From contig NZ_BAAALH010000002.1 in assembly GCF_039528175.1 (NCBI RefSeq), positions 496,001-560,000 of the forward strand: a stretch of 64,000 bases of DNA, read 5' to 3'. Below, one piece after another: positions 8,188-17,348 of the stretch. The position numbers and the translations under genes are program-made. This stretch comes from Citricoccus alkalitolerans. GTDB lineage: Bacteria; Actinomycetota; Actinomycetes; Actinomycetales; Micrococcaceae. The notes beneath the pieces are model-generated. The model saw nothing but the letters and a program-made list of their open reading frames with translations. It did not search any database and had not been told where the DNA came from. Positions within the stretch are counted from its first letter, which is position 1, and the number at the start of each line of letters is the position of its first letter.

Positions 8188-9027
8188 TCAAACGAACAGG
8201 CCGGCAGCATCACGGACGAACTCCTCGCCCGTGCGAAAGGTGGTGTCCCAGATCTTCAGCGCATCGGCCACCGGCTCCTGCATGGTGGCGCGGCTGAATC
8301 CCTCCACGCCGTACCGGCCCGAATAGCCCAGGGCCTGGACCCCCTCCAGGATCCGGACGAGGTCCAGGGAGCCCGTGGAGAGCAGTCCGCGGGAGGACTG
8401 TCCGAACTCCACGTACCCGAGGTGGGGAAGGGCATGGGCCACCGCCCCGAGCAGGTCCGGTTCCTCGATCGCCATGTGGAAGGTGTCCAGATGGATCTTC
8501 AGGTTCCTCGACCCGGAGAACTCCACGAACCGCACGGCCTGGGCCGCCGTGTTCAGCACGGAGGTCTCGTACCGGTTGACCACCTCGAAGGTCATGAGGA
8601 CCCCAGAGGCGGCTGCCTCATCAGCCACGTCACCCACCAGTTGCGCCGTGTTGGCGAGGGCCCCCTCCGAGGGCCGATCGGTGGTGTCACCGTGGACGCC
8701 GTAGGGCACGCCGTTGAGCTGGTCCCCGCCCATCCGCGCAGCCATCTCCACGAACCGGCGCAACTGCTCGAATCCGCGCCGGCGCACGGTCGGCTCGTCA
8801 GACATGACGTTCGCCCCCGGGGACTGGACGGCCATCGTGATGGGAGCCAGGCCGGCGTCGTGAATCCGCTGTCCGAGGGCCTCGATGCCGCGACTGGACG
8901 GGTCCAGTGGGCCGAGCACCACGCGCCGGTATCCGGCGTCCTTCAAGACAGGGAGCGAGCGGGTGAACTCCTCGCTGAAGGGGTCCGTGGTGAAGGCCGC
9001 GCTCTGACAGGCCAGGTCCACCCGCAC
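8188..9027 (-). CDS. Sugar phosphate isomerase/epimerase (TIM barrel)
   Basis: This 279-aa xylose-isomerase-like TIM barrel probably interconverts a ketose or aldose intermediate of the surrounding pathway. Metal-site strands are visible: MTFEVVNRYETS (Glu), LKIHLDTFHMAIEE (Asp, His), YVEFGQSSRG and YGVEGFSR (C-terminal Glu). The layout resembles the D-tagatose 3-epimerase / hydroxypyruvate isomerase group. A GTG start at 9027 is chosen because it lies 1 base after the stop of the preceding dehydrogenase and is preceded by CGGAG inside that gene. An upstream ATG at 9078 would give a long overlap. Confidence 0.85.
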   Translation of the reverse strand: MRVDLACQSAAFTTDPFSEEFTRSLPVLKDAGYRRVVLGPLDPSSRGIEALGQRIHDAGLAPITMAVQSPGANVMSDEPTVRRRGFEQLRRFVEMAARMGGDQLNGVPYGVHGDTTDRPSEGALANTAQLVGDVADEAAASGVLMTFEVVNRYETSVLNTAAQAVRFVEFSGSRNLKIHLDTFHMAIEEPDLLGAVAHALPHLGYVEFGQSSRGLLSTGSLDLVRILEGVQALGYSGRYGVEGFSRATMQEPVADALKIWDTTFRTGEEFVRDAAGLFV

Positions 9028-9028
9028 C

Positions 9029-9808
9029 TCAGAACTCCGGCAGCTCGAAGCGGTGCTTGAACACCGAGTAGCCGTCATCCACGTTCACCACGGTGCCGTT
9101 CATGGCATTGGACTCCTCCGAGAACAGGAAGGCCACCACGTTGGCGATCTCCTCTGGCTCGGTCATCTTGTTGCGCAGCTGCTCGGAGGCGAACAGCTCC
9201 CGCAGGTGCTGGGGGAACTGCTGAATGATCGCGGTGTTGGCGCGGCCGGGAGTGATCGCCAACACCCGGGTGCCGTGTTCGGCCAGCTCGTAGGCGGCCG
9301 AGCGGGTGAAGGAGATGACGGCGGCCTTGGCGGCGCTGTAGGTGAAGGACAACTCCGCAGCCTGCTCGCCGTAGATGGAGGACGTGTTGACGATGACCCC
9401 ACCGCCGCCCTGCTTCACGAACTGCCGTGCTGCGGCCAGGATGCCGTAGTACACGCCGTCCTGGTCGACCCGGATCATCGGGTGATAGTCCCTGGCCGGA
9501 TCGTGGTCCAGCAGCGGCTTGCCGCCGGCGATGCCCGCGTTGTTGAAGATCCCATCCAACTGGCCGAAGGCGTCCACGGCGGACTGTACGGCCTGCTCGA
9601 CGGCGGCGAAGTCCGAGACGTCTACGGCCACGGCATGTGCCGTACCACCGGCTGCCGCCACCTCGTCGGCCACCGACTGGGCGCCGGCGAGGTTCAGGTC
9701 GGCCACGACCACCCTGGCGCCCTTCTCGGCGCAGCGGCGCACGGTGGCTCGGCCGATGCCGCTCGCACCGCCGGTGATCAGCAGGACTTTGTCCGTCAGG
9801 GTGGTCAT
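9029..9808 (-). CDS. Short-chain dehydrogenase/reductase (SDR)
   Basis: This 259-aa classical SDR is an NAD(P)-dependent oxidoreductase. The cofactor motif is TGGASGIG (about residues 12-19), with Asp in VVVADLN favouring NAD. NNAG occurs as FNNAGIAGG, and the catalytic residues are in NTSSIYGEQ...YSAAKAAV (Ser, Tyr, Lys). A long frame extends upstream, but ATG 9808 is supported by AAGGAGAATCC. It is the second of two adjacent SDRs in the carbohydrate operon and overlaps the isomerase region closely. It probably oxidises a polyol or a keto intermediate. Confidence 0.9.
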   Translation of the reverse strand: MTTLTDKVLLITGGASGIGRATVRRCAEKGARVVVADLNLAGAQSVADEVAAAGGTAHAVAVDVSDFAAVEQAVQSAVDAFGQLDGIFNNAGIAGGKPLLDHDPARDYHPMIRVDQDGVYYGILAAARQFVKQGGGGVIVNTSSIYGEQAAELSFTYSAAKAAVISFTRSAAYELAEHGTRVLAITPGRANTAIIQQFPQHLRELFASEQLRNKMTEPEEIANVVAFLFSEESNAMNGTVVNVDDGYSVFKHRFELPEF

Positions 9809-9840
9809 GGATTCTCCTTGGTGGGTCAGGGTCGGGTTGG

Positions 9841-10686
9841 TTAGAACATGCCGTGCGAGAGGGCCAGCGCCCCACCGTCGACGGCCAGGACGGCGCCGGT
9901 GACGAAAGAGCTGCCCGGCGCCACGAGGAAGAGCATCGGAGCCTGGATCTCCGCCATGGTGCCCATCCGGGCCAGCGGGATGGTCTCCTCCCACATCTGC
10001 TCCCCCGCCTCGTCCAGCACGGCGTCCCCGCCGATCCGGGTGCCCTTGAAGGGGCCGGGGGCGATCACGTTCACGCGGATCCCTCGGGGTGCCAGTTCCA
10101 GGGCGGCCTGCCGGGCGAGGTTGATGATCCCGGCCTTGGTGGCACCGTAGGCGTAGGAGACCATCGGATCGGTGCGCAGACCGGCAGTGGACGAGGTGAC
10201 CAGGATCCGGCCATGGTCCGGCAGCACGCGGGCGGCGGCCCGGACGGTCTCGAAGGTGCCATTGAGGTTGGTGGCCACCACATTCCGCCATTCCTCATCC
10301 GGGTACCGTCCGATGGCCCCGGCCTCCGTGCGGTAGCTGCCGCCACCGGCGATGCCGGCATTGGCCACCACCACCGTCGGTCGGCCCACCTCGATCACGA
10401 TTCGCTCCAGTACTTCGTCGATGGCGCCCGGCGCGGCCAGGTCGGCGGCATAGGCGTGGGCCTTGCCCCCGGTGGCTGTGATCGTGTCCCTGACCTCGTC
10501 CAGCCGGCGTTGGTCCCGGCCGAGGACGACGACGGTCGCACCCGCGTCGGCGTAGATCTCTGCCGCGGCGCGGCCGATTCCGCTCGAGGCCCCGGTGACC
10601 ACGACGATGTCGTCGCGCATCGAGAACAGGTCCATCAGGTGCTGGGTGCCGGTGGTGGCTTCGGTGGTGGAGTCGGTGGTGGTCAT
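9841..10686 (-). CDS. Short-chain dehydrogenase/reductase (SDR)
   Basis: This 281-aa classical SDR has TGASSGIG as its cofactor motif, Arg in VVLGRDQRR (suggesting NADP preference), and NAG in VVANAGIAGG. The catalytic Ser/Tyr/Lys are in TSSTAGLR...YAYGATKAGI. It ends with the usual VDGGALALSHGMF. It sits 25 bases downstream of the sugar-binding protein and 32 bases upstream of the second SDR, all on one strand. The N-terminus is about 20 residues longer than typical, and Met codons at about residues 18 and 23 are possible alternative starts. Confidence 0.88.
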   Translation of the reverse strand: MTTTDSTTEATTGTQHLMDLFSMRDDIVVVTGASSGIGRAAAEIYADAGATVVVLGRDQRRLDEVRDTITATGGKAHAYAADLAAPGAIDEVLERIVIEVGRPTVVVANAGIAGGGSYRTEAGAIGRYPDEEWRNVVATNLNGTFETVRAAARVLPDHGRILVTSSTAGLRTDPMVSYAYGATKAGIINLARQAALELAPRGIRVNVIAPGPFKGTRIGGDAVLDEAGEQMWEETIPLARMGTMAEIQAPMLFLVAPGSSFVTGAVLAVDGGALALSHGMF

Positions 10687-10711
10687 CTCAGGCCTTTCAG
10701 ATCGGGCGGGA

Positions 10712-11713
10712 TCACATGGACGGGGTGAACTCCGCCGCGTTGTCGCGGTCGATCAACTCGCCCTCGACCTCGACGAAGTTCTCCTCGGGCAAGGTGCCGT
10801 CAGCCCGGTAGGCCTCGATGTCCTCGACGACGACGTCAACCACGGAGAACCAGTCCTGGTGGACGGAGGCGTAGAACGGGCCGTCCTTCTTGATCTCCTC
10901 AACGGCCACGCCGAGTGCGTCCACGCCGGTGACGTAGATGTCATCCTGGCCGGCTTCGCTGATGGCCTGAGCGGCCCCCAGTGCGGCGTGGTCCCAGCCG
11001 ACCCACACGCCGTCCAGGCCGTCCGGGTTCGCCTGCAGGAAGTCGGTGACGAACTTCAGCGCCTCCTCCTGGGACGTGCCCGGGTTCAGAGCCTGCTTCA
11101 TCTCACCGCCGGCGATGTTGGCCCCGGCCTCCTCGAGCATGTCGTAGGCGAGGTTGCTGCGGGTCATGATGCCGATGTGGGGATCGTGCCCGATCACCAT
11201 GACATCCTTGCCCTCCAGGCCACCCATGGCCTCCTCGAGCGCGCCCACGGTGAGTGAGGCGAGCTGGTCCTGATCGAAGGTGACGTCCTCCACGAAGTCC
11301 TCGTTGGGCTCCACTCCGCCATCGATGGAGAAGATGGGGATGTCTGCGGACTCGGCGGCGTTGACGAGCGGGGCGATCTGGCGTGGATCGGGGAAGCCCG
11401 CCAGGATGACGTCTGCCCCCTGGGTGATGGCGGACTGCATGTCCGAGTTGATCTTGTCGTAATCGAAGTCGGAGGTGTACAGGGTGACGTCCCAGCCCTT
11501 GGCCTTGCCCTCCTCCACGAACTTGTCCAGGGTCAGTTTGCCGCCGGGCGTCGCGTAGCCGGCGGTGAAGGCAGCGACCTTGAAGGTGCCGTCATCGCCG
11601 GAGCCGCCGGAGCTCCCAGCTGCTCCGGCGTCGGTGCCGGGGCCCGAGCAGCCCGTCAAGCCGAGCATGGTGGCAGCAGCAAGGGCGGTGATGATTTTCA
11701 GTCGAGTGCGCAT
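10712..11713 (-). CDS. Sugar ABC transporter substrate-binding lipoprotein (RbsB-like)
   Basis: This 333-aa lipoprotein is the receptor of the importer encoded just upstream. The signal peptide ends in lipobox LTGC (Cys at about 22), and a Gly/Ser linker leads to a class-B periplasmic binding domain. DMQSAITQGADVILAGFPDP and IFSIDGGVEP match the hinge segments of ribose/polyol-binding proteins. It follows the permease gene after 81 bases and precedes two SDRs, so a polyol or sugar ligand is likely. The start is ATG 11713, preceded by GGGAGAAACCC. Confidence 0.9.
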   Translation of the reverse strand: MRTRLKIITALAAATMLGLTGCSGPGTDAGAAGSSGGSGDDGTFKVAAFTAGYATPGGKLTLDKFVEEGKAKGWDVTLYTSDFDYDKINSDMQSAITQGADVILAGFPDPRQIAPLVNAAESADIPIFSIDGGVEPNEDFVEDVTFDQDQLASLTVGALEEAMGGLEGKDVMVIGHDPHIGIMTRSNLAYDMLEEAGANIAGGEMKQALNPGTSQEEALKFVTDFLQANPDGLDGVWVGWDHAALGAAQAISEAGQDDIYVTGVDALGVAVEEIKKDGPFYASVHQDWFSVVDVVVEDIEAYRADGTLPEENFVEVEGELIDRDNAAEFTPSM

Positions 11714-11794
11714 GGGTTTCTCCCGAGGTAGGGCACACCGTGGTGTGGGGATAGAGGGGTGACAAGGGGTGACGAAGAGGACGACTGGCGGGCG

Positions 11795-12802
11795 TCAAGC
11801 CCGACGTGATTTGAAGGAGGAGAGCAGCACGGCGGCGACGATGATGATTCCGGTCAGCACCTGCTGCACATAGGTGTTGACGCCCACGATGTTCAGGCCG
11901 TTCTGCAGGACGCCGATGATGCCGACGCCCACGAGGGTTCCGCCGAGGTTGGCCTGGCCGGAGTTGGAGAGTGTCATGCCCAGGAACACCGCTGCCACGG
12001 CCAGCATCATGTAGTCGTTGGCGCTGGTGGCGCTGGCGCTGGACAGCCGGCTGACCAGAACGATCCCGCCCAGCCCGGAGACCAGGCCGGCCAGGGCGAA
12101 GGCCCAGAACACGTTGCCGCGCACGCTGACGCCGGACAACCGAGCCACGTCAGCGTTGCCGCCGACCGCGTACCAGCGGCGGCCGACCGTGGTGTACTTC
12201 AGCACGACCCAGATGACCAGGGCGACGACCAGGGCGATCACCACGGGCATCGGCAGGCCGGCGATGCGGGACTGGCCGACCCAGAAGAAGACCTCGGGCA
12301 TGCCGTACAGGGTGGTGCCGTCCGTGACGATGAAAGCGAGGCCGCCGACGGTGGTCAGGGTTGCCAGGGTGGCCACGATGGCCGAGATGTTCAGGAAGGC
12401 CACCAGGAAGCCGTTGATCATACCCACTCCCAGGCCGACCAACAGCCCCAGGATGATCGCGACGGGCACCGGGAGACCGGACAGCATGAAGGCCGAGGCG
12501 CTGGCTCCGGAGAGAGTGGCCGTGGTGCCGACCGAGAGGTCGAAATGACCGGTGACCATGACGATGGTCTGGGCCCCCGCGATGATCGTCAGGATGGCCA
12601 CCTGGGCCAGGATGTTCGTCAGGTTGCCGAAGCTCAGGAATCCGCTGGGACTCATGACGCCGAAAATGACGATCAATCCCACGAGGGCAATGATGGTGCC
12701 GCTCTGGAGCACCACCTGAGAGAAGGACTTACGCTCTTCACGAGCTTCGTCGGGTTGGTCCTGAGGCAACTGCGCTGCCGAGACGGTTTCGGTGGTTGCC
12801 AT
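11795..12802 (-). CDS. Sugar ABC transporter permease (RbsC-like)
   Basis: This 335-aa membrane protein of the BPD_transp_2 family has about eight to ten hydrophobic helices. The family segment near helix 3 reads AILTIIAGAQTIVMVTGHFDLSVG, quoted here only by its ends AILTI and DLSVG, where RbsC has IDLSVG. The coupling region appears as GNVFWAFALAGLVSGLGG. Two start codons are possible. ATG 12811 overlaps the ATPase gene by 8 bases but touches its AAGGA site directly; ATG 12802 has better spacing and is chosen. It forms one complex with the ATPase (12804-14336) and the binding lipoprotein. Confidence 0.88.
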   Translation of the reverse strand: MATTETVSAAQLPQDQPDEAREERKSFSQVVLQSGTIIALVGLIVIFGVMSPSGFLSFGNLTNILAQVAILTIIAGAQTIVMVTGHFDLSVGTTATLSGASASAFMLSGLPVPVAIILGLLVGLGVGMINGFLVAFLNISAIVATLATLTTVGGLAFIVTDGTTLYGMPEVFFWVGQSRIAGLPMPVVIALVVALVIWVVLKYTTVGRRWYAVGGNADVARLSGVSVRGNVFWAFALAGLVSGLGGIVLVSRLSSASATSANDYMMLAVAAVFLGMTLSNSGQANLGGTLVGVGIIGVLQNGLNIVGVNTYVQQVLTGIIIVAAVLLSSFKSRRA

Positions 12803-12803
12803 G

Positions 12804-14336
12804 TCAGGCATTCCTTCCGTAGCAATAGGAGAGCAGGAGCTCCTCGTCGGCGCCCTCGGCGGGCACCTGCCCGGAGATCCGGCCCTCGTGCATGATGAGG
12901 ATTCGATCGGAGAGGCCGATCAATTCGGGTAGTTCGGAACTCACGGCGATGATCGTGGTCCCCTGGGCAGCCAGCTCGCGGATGAGGCGGTAGATCTCGG
13001 CCTTCGTGCCGACGTCGATCCCCCGGGTGGGTTCGTCGAGCAACAGGACGTGCGGCTCCCGGGCCAGCATCTTGGCCAGGACGACCTTCTGTTGGTTGCC
13101 TCCCGAGAGCAGACCGACGTGCTGCCGTGGGCCGCGCGCCTTGATCCGCAGGTTCTCCATGCTCCGGCGCGCCAACTCGGTCACCCGGCGGGCCGACACC
13201 CATCCTCCGGTGCTGACCTTCTCCAGGTTGGCCAGGGCGATGTTGTCCTGGATCGAGGCGTTCAGGGATACGCCTTGACTGCGGCGCTCCTCGGGAACCA
13301 GCACCATGCCGGCATTCAGGACCGCGCCGACGTCGCCCTTGGCGGGCAGTTCCCGCCCCGCCACCGTGATGGTGCCTCCGGTGGCCTTCTGGGCCCCGGC
13401 CAGCAGGCGCAAGAGTTCGCTGCGCCCGGAACCGGCCAGTCCGCCGATACCGAGGACTTCGCCGGCATGTGCGGTGAACGAGACGTCTTGGACCCGGCGG
13501 CCGGTCAGCGACTCAACCGAGACCACAGCGCGGTCCGTCGCGGTGCCCCGCTCCGGAAACAGTTCGCCCGGGGCGCGGCCGACCATGGTGGAGATGACGC
13601 TGTCGATCGTGATGTCCGCGACGTCCCGGGTGGAGATGGTCGATCCGTTGCGCATGATCGTCACGCGGTCGCACAGCTCGAACACCTCTTCCAGCCGGTG
13701 CGAGACATAGACAATCCCGACGCCTTCGTCGCGCAGGCTGCGCAGTACGGCAAAGAGGTCCTTGATCTCGGTGTCCGTCAGGGAGGCGGTGGGCTCATCG
13801 AGGATCAGGACGCGAGCGTCGGCGGCCAGAGCACGGGCCACGGCCACCATCGTCTGCTGCACCGGCGAGAGCTGCCCGGCCAGCCGACGGACGGGGATGC
13901 GCTGGTTGAGCCGGTCCAGGTGCCGGCGGGCCTCACGGTGGGCCTCCGGCCATCGCACCAGGCCCGCGGTGTTCGGGGTGCGCTCACCGAGCAGGATGTT
14001 CTCGGCCACGCTGATCGTCGGCACGATGGACAGCTCCTGGTACAGGGCGACCACGCCGGCCTGATGGGCGTCCTTCACCCCGGTGAACTGAACTGTCTCG
14101 CCATCTGAGGCGATCGAGCCGGCATCCGGACGGTACACACCCGTCAGGATCTTGATCAGTGTCGACTTGCCGGCACCGTTCTCCCCGAGCAGGGCATGGA
14201 TCTCCCCGGGCCGGACCTCCAGCCGCGCCTCAGTCAGGGCGGCCACGCCGTCGAAATGCTTGGAGATGCCGGTGGCCCGCAGCGCCAGGCGCCCGGCCCC
14301 GACCTCGTCTCGCTGTTCCATCACCGGAGCGCTCAT
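12804..14336 (-). CDS. Sugar ABC transporter ATP-binding protein (RbsA-like, two ATPase domains)
   Basis: This 510-aa ATPase has the full double-cassette architecture. Domain 1 has Walker A GENGAGKST and Walker B LILDEPTASL, with a degenerate signature (LSPVQQ). Domain 2 has GLAGSGRSELLR in place of Walker A, the signature LSGGNQQK and VLLLDEPTRGIDVG. The second Walker A is degenerate, as is normal in RbsA. It overlaps the polyol dehydrogenase stop codon by 4 bases (ATGA) and precedes the permease. It energises the importer of the carbohydrate operon. Confidence 0.93.
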   Translation of the reverse strand: MSAPVMEQRDEVGAGRLALRATGISKHFDGVAALTEARLEVRPGEIHALLGENGAGKSTLIKILTGVYRPDAGSIASDGETVQFTGVKDAHQAGVVALYQELSIVPTISVAENILLGERTPNTAGLVRWPEAHREARRHLDRLNQRIPVRRLAGQLSPVQQTMVAVARALAADARVLILDEPTASLTDTEIKDLFAVLRSLRDEGVGIVYVSHRLEEVFELCDRVTIMRNGSTISTRDVADITIDSVISTMVGRAPGELFPERGTATDRAVVSVESLTGRRVQDVSFTAHAGEVLGIGGLAGSGRSELLRLLAGAQKATGGTITVAGRELPAKGDVGAVLNAGMVLVPEERRSQGVSLNASIQDNIALANLEKVSTGGWVSARRVTELARRSMENLRIKARGPRQHVGLLSGGNQQKVVLAKMLAREPHVLLLDEPTRGIDVGTKAEIYRLIRELAAQGTTIIAVSSELPELIGLSDRILIMHEGRISGQVPAEGADEELLLSYCYGRNA

Positions 14337-15448
14337 GCGTCCTCCGGCAGCCGGTTGCAGCGGATGACAACCTTGGGGAAGGTGCCCCCCATGTGCGTCT
14401 CGAAGGCCTCGGACGCATCCTCCAGGTCGAAGACCGACTGCAGGAAGGGTTCCAGGTCCAGTTCGTCCAAGAGCCGCACGGCCCGCGGGAACGTGTAGGG
14501 AGAGACGAAGACCCCGGTCAGCGTCAGCTCCTTGCGGTAGAGGTAGTCGGAGAGGTTCAGCGGCAGCTCGTAGTCCTCCGGGTACATGGCCCCGTAGACC
14601 ACGGTGCCGCCTGGGGCCGCGATGTCCAGCAGACCCGCCACCGCGTGCCGGGAGCCGGAGGCATCGATCACGACGTCGAATCCCGCCCCCGCGGTGATCT
14701 CACGTGTCCGCTCCTCCAGGGACTCGTCATTGGGGTCGATCACGTGGAGCGCTCCGAAGCGCCGGGCGAGGTCGCGGCGCTCCGCGATCGGCTCGATGAG
14801 GGTGAGCGAGGTGGCCCCGTACCGCGCCATGAGCTGCAGAGTGAGCTGGCCGATGGGCCCGCCGCCGCAGATCGCCACCCGATCGCCCGGACGAACGCGG
14901 GTCTTGTCCGCGATCCGCACGGCCACGGAGGTCGGCTCCAGCAGGCAGCCCTTGAGCAGGGAGACCTCCTCCGGAAGCTTGTAGACCTGGGATTCGTGCC
15001 AGACGACGGACCGGGCCATGCCGGGACGGTTGTAGTCGCCCAGGTGTTCGCAGAACTGCTGGCGTCCGTCCTGGCAGGGCTGGCAGGCCCCGCAGAAGCG
15101 GACGAAGTTGCCGGAGACACGGTCCCCCACCCGCAGGTCGGCCCGGCGGACCTCCGGACCCAGTTCGGCCACGACGCCGGAGATCTCATGTCCCAGCCCG
15201 ATCGGAACCTCCGTGCCGAAGAAGCCTTCGGCCAGGTGCGGATCGGATCCGCAGATCGCGGCGTAGGCGACCGTGATGCGCACGTCCTGCGGCCCCACGG
15301 CGTCCGCCGGGAAGGTGACGACGCCGATGCTGCCGCGCTGGCCGGCGTCGGGCGCCCGAAGGCTGCCGATACGGGTGACCGCGACGGTCTCGACGTCGCC
15401 CGATGCCCCTTCCGGAGCAGCACTGACGGTGGTGGTGGTGCTGGTCAT
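14333..15448 (-). CDS. Zinc-dependent polyol/sorbitol-type dehydrogenase
   Basis: This 371-aa medium-chain dehydrogenase is related to sorbitol, threonine and butanediol dehydrogenases. Catalytic Zn ligands are in AAICGSDPHLAEG (Cys) and GLGHEISGVV (His, Glu). The structural Cys cluster is CGACQPCQDGRQQFC. The Rossmann motif is VAICGGGPIGQLTLQL, and TLIEPIAERRDL supplies an acidic residue after the second strand, suggesting NAD. A much longer open frame continues upstream, but ATG 15448 overlaps the transketolase stop by 4 bases and is clearly the start. It probably oxidises the imported polyol to a ketose that feeds the transketolase. Confidence 0.9.
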   Translation of the reverse strand: MTSTTTTVSAAPEGASGDVETVAVTRIGSLRAPDAGQRGSIGVVTFPADAVGPQDVRITVAYAAICGSDPHLAEGFFGTEVPIGLGHEISGVVAELGPEVRRADLRVGDRVSGNFVRFCGACQPCQDGRQQFCEHLGDYNRPGMARSVVWHESQVYKLPEEVSLLKGCLLEPTSVAVRIADKTRVRPGDRVAICGGGPIGQLTLQLMARYGATSLTLIEPIAERRDLARRFGALHVIDPNDESLEERTREITAGAGFDVVIDASGSRHAVAGLLDIAAPGGTVVYGAMYPEDYELPLNLSDYLYRKELTLTGVFVSPYTFPRAVRLLDELDLEPFLQSVFDLEDASEAFETHMGGTFPKVVIRCNRLPEDA

Positions 15449-16488
15449 GCGGTGACCTCCGCGCGTCCGCGTCCGGCAGGGCCGCCACCGGAGACCGTGA
15501 GGGCCGCGTCCACGGTGGCCTGCAGCCCATAGCCGTGCTTGTCCCGGAGCTCGGTGTCCTCGCCGAAGCCCGCGAAGACCTGGGGGATCCCCAGCCGACG
15601 GAAGCCGTCGAGCCGGATGCCCCGGTCCGCGATGACGTCTGAGATCTGGGAGGCGAGCCCGCCGTAGGCCAGGTGGTCCTCGACCACCACGAACCGGCCG
15701 GTCTCCTCGGCGCAGCGCAGGATGAGGTCCTCGTCGATCGGCTTGAGCGTGAACATGTCCACCACGCGGGCGTCGATGCCGTGTTCGGCGGCCAGGATGT
15801 CCGCGGCCTCGAGAGCCTGGGACACGGTCTCGCCGTGGGCGAAGAGGGTGAGGTCGGTGCCCTCGCGGGCGGTGATGCCCTTGCCGATCTCGATCTGCAC
15901 GGAGCCGGGCTCGTAGACCACCTTGTCCTTCTTGCCGACGGCCAGCCGGATGTACAGCGGCCCGGGCATGGACATGGACTGGCGCAACACCTCCCCGACC
16001 ATGAGGGGGTCTCCGATAGAGGTGACGGTCATGTTCACCAGGGAGGTCATCAGGCCGAGGTCCTCGACGGCGTAGTGGGTGGAGCCTCCGTTGCCGACCA
16101 GCCCGCCATGGGTCCCGACGATCTTCACGGGAAGGTTGGGATAGCAGATATCCGAACGGACCTGCTCCAGGGCGCGCATGCTCAGGAACGGGAGCATGCC
16201 GGAGACCACGGGGATGTTGCCCTCGTTGGCCAGGCCGGCGGCAATGCCCACGCAGGCCTGTTCGGACAGGCCCACGTCCACGAAACGGTCCGGGTAGGCG
16301 TCCCGGAACTCGACCAGGGTGGCCCCGATATCCGGTGTCAGCACCCACAGGTTGTCATGGGTCTCGCCGAGCTCCTTGAGCGTCTGACCGATCACGGTCC
16401 GGGAGGAGAGCAACTCTCCGAAGGTGAAGGAGGTGATCTGGTCCGTGCCGGGTTCGGTCACTGTCTTGGCTGCGGTGGACATGCTCAC
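15445..16488 (-). CDS. Transketolase-like C-terminal subunit (Pyr + TK_C domains)
   Basis: This 347-aa subunit carries the pyrimidine-binding and C-terminal domains of a split transketolase. Pyrimidine-domain segments are visible: FVDVGLSEQACVGIAAGLA holds the Glu that activates thiamine diphosphate, and TGTHGGL-like KIVGTHGGLVGNGGSTHYAVEDL follows the family. The C-terminal domain includes VVDMFTLKPIDEDLI and VVVEDHLAYGG. It overlaps both neighbours by 4 bases, so subunit production is probably coupled. Split transketolases of this type serve sugar-specific pathways such as apulose catabolism; the exact substrate here is unknown. Confidence 0.88.
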   Translation of the reverse strand: MSMSTAAKTVTEPGTDQITSFTFGELLSSRTVIGQTLKELGETHDNLWVLTPDIGATLVEFRDAYPDRFVDVGLSEQACVGIAAGLANEGNIPVVSGMLPFLSMRALEQVRSDICYPNLPVKIVGTHGGLVGNGGSTHYAVEDLGLMTSLVNMTVTSIGDPLMVGEVLRQSMSMPGPLYIRLAVGKKDKVVYEPGSVQIEIGKGITAREGTDLTLFAHGETVSQALEAADILAAEHGIDARVVDMFTLKPIDEDLILRCAEETGRFVVVEDHLAYGGLASQISDVIADRGIRLDGFRRLGIPQVFAGFGEDTELRDKHGYGLQATVDAALTVSGGGPAGRGRAEVTA

Positions 16489-17348
16489 GCCGCCTTTCGT
16501 CCGTGGGCCAGCGAGGTCAGCGCCCGCGCCAGGTCCGTGTCATTGAGGGAGCCGGCGTGCCAGGCCAGGTTGCGCTCCATGAAGTCGACGCCCTTGCCCT
16601 TGACGGTGTCGCAGATGACCACCGTGGGCACGTCCGAGTCCGGGGCCGGCAGAGAGTCGAAGGCCTGCACGAGGGCGGCCATGTCATGGCCGTTCACCTC
16701 GATGACGTTCCAGCCGAACGCACGCCACTTGTCCGGATAGGGCTCCAGCTTCACGCGCTCCTCGGAGAAACTCGTCATCAACTGCCGGTTGCGATCGATG
16801 AACGCCACCAGATTGCCCAGGTTGTTGCTGTGGGCTGCCAGTGCGGCCTCCCACACCGAGCCCTCGCCCGTCTCGCCGTCCCCCATCAGGGTGAAGACGC
16901 GGTGGTCCATGCCGCTGCGCTTGCCGTGCAGGGCCATGCCGGTGGCCAGCGGCAGGCCGTGGCCGAGGGAGCCGGTGGACACCTCCACACCGGGCAATTG
17001 CACCTTGCACGGGTGCATGCCGTAGGCGGAGCCGAGCTGGCCGTAGGTGTCCACGATCTCGCGGTAGTCGAAGAACCCACGGATGGCCATCGTGATGTAC
17101 ATGCAGACCGCTGCGTGGCCCTTGCTGAGGACGAACCGGTCCCGCTCGGGGTTGTGCAGGTCCTGTGGATCCACGTGCATTCCGTATTGAAACAACAAGG
17201 TCAATATGTCAGCACAGGAAAGATCACCACCTATGTGAACTGAACCGTCATACTCTCCGCAGAGAAGGAGCAATTTCTCCCTCAGCTCGTACGAAAGGTC
17301 CTCCAACTCGGAAACGCCTGTCTCCGGCCTGGTGATCGTTGCCGCCAT
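16485..17348 (-). CDS. Transketolase-like N-terminal subunit (thiamine-diphosphate-binding)
   Basis: This 287-aa subunit carries the diphosphate-binding half of a split transketolase. Evidence includes FVLSKGHAAVCMY, the substrate-binding HGLPLATGMA (from GSLGHGLPLA), and the ThDP motif GDGETGEGSVWEAALAAHSNN, starting GDGE and ending at NN. Two in-frame starts are possible: ATG 17348 (MAATITR) and ATG 17417. Oddly, both are preceded by the same GGGGGAGC sequence. The shorter form fits the family length, so 17348 is chosen. It is the first gene of the carbohydrate operon. A 12-base palindrome lies upstream at 17454-17465. Confidence 0.85.
   Translation of the reverse strand: MAATITRPETGVSELEDLSYELREKLLLLCGEYDGSVHIGGDLSCADILTLLFQYGMHVDPQDLHNPERDRFVLSKGHAAVCMYITMAIRGFFDYREIVDTYGQLGSAYGMHPCKVQLPGVEVSTGSLGHGLPLATGMALHGKRSGMDHRVFTLMGDGETGEGSVWEAALAAHSNNLGNLVAFIDRNRQLMTSFSEERVKLEPYPDKWRAFGWNVIEVNGHDMAALVQAFDSLPAPDSDVPTVVICDTVKGKGVDFMERNLAWHAGSLNDTDLARALTSLAHGRKAA

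Noticed and set aside
9029..10291. 420-codon frame joining two SDR genes
   Set aside because: The N-terminal part is the wrong frame of the first SDR; ATG 9808 with AAGGAG marks the real start.
14333..16348. 671-codon continuous frame over the polyol dehydrogenase
   Set aside because: The upstream half is an out-of-frame reading of the transketolase C-terminal gene; the dehydrogenase starts at 15448 with a 4-base overlap.
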